Origin: CAWJPW01 sp963844845
Lineage (GTDB): Bacteria; Acidobacteriota; Thermoanaerobaculia; Thermoanaerobaculales; Sulfomarinibacteraceae
Direction of reading: 5' to 3'
Assembly: GCA_963844845.1 (NCBI GenBank)
Contig: CAWJPW010000011.1
Coordinates: forward strand, 434,001-498,000
DNA: 64,000 nt
A program made the position numbers and the translations under genes. Under the pieces are notes generated by a model. The model saw nothing but the letters and a program-made list of their open reading frames with translations. It was not told the DNA's origin and ran no database searches. This document shows positions 63,991 through 64,000 of this stretch, piece by piece (positions within the stretch are counted from its first letter, which is position 1; every line of letters begins with the position of its first letter).

Positions 63991-64000
63991 CCTTACATTG

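Overview
The window is a GC-rich (clearly above 60%), densely coded bacterial chromosome segment with about 44 protein genes, two tRNA genes, no recognisable transposase or phage gene, and no CRISPR array. Gram-negative traits (a LolB-like lipoprotein gene in front of ispE, RND/MMPL and MacAB-type transporters, periplasmic multiheme cytochrome) occur beside spoVG, a Ctc-type L25, a membrane pyrophosphatase, a B12-dependent ribonucleotide reductase and an encapsulin. That mixture fits a deep-branching Gram-negative lineage such as Acidobacteriota (Thermoanaerobaculia-like) or a myxobacterial/delta-type lineage; this placement is inference.

Layout. 0-5 kb: end of an AmpG-like permease, then an overlapping three-gene envelope glycosylation operon (YfhO-like protein, GT2 glycosyltransferase, YbhN-like flippase), followed by copy 1 of a structured repeat. 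5.5-13 kb, minus strand: molybdopterin genes moeA-moaC-moaB, then an M23 peptidase, secA and guaB. 13.3-20.4 kb: a small repetitive exported protein, then a minus-strand operon pgsA-MMPL transporter-trkH-LonB-like protease with translational overlaps. 20.6-29.4 kb, mostly plus: zinc-finger polysaccharide deacetylase, ugd, S4 protein, mtaD, PilZ protein (minus), tandem UspA, hppA. 29.4-35.9 kb, minus: TPR protein, LolB-like lipoprotein, ispE, spoVG, tRNA-Gln, prs, rplY, pth, the classic lolB-ispE-prs-pth neighbourhood. 36-45.4 kb: DECD-box helicase, DinB-like protein, beta-propeller/GT-C pair, queG, lysine 6-aminotransferase, infC (apparently with an AUA start), NhaC antiporter. 45.5-48.9 kb: an octaheme HAO-like cytochrome behind an FNR/DNR-type operator, an encapsulated ferritin, its encapsulin shell, and repeat copy 2. 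48.9-53.3 kb: a MacAB-like ABC export system. 53.5-64 kb: threonine dehydrogenase, nrdJ with tandem NrdR boxes on its promoter, repeat copy 3, a VWA-FHA protein, hutH, tRNA-Glu, a candidate small RNA, thrC.

The items most worth following up are: (i) a three-copy intergenic element of about 200-275 bp that keeps a 76-bp palindromic core and tail while its internal hairpin changes sequence but stays base-paired; (ii) the ferritin-loaded encapsulin next to an octaheme cytochrome with a nitrogen-oxide/oxygen-type operator; (iii) a candidate small RNA gene opposite tRNA-Glu; (iv) the infC AUA start; and (v) the NrdR box pair, spaced exactly 31 bp, overlapping the nrdJ promoter.
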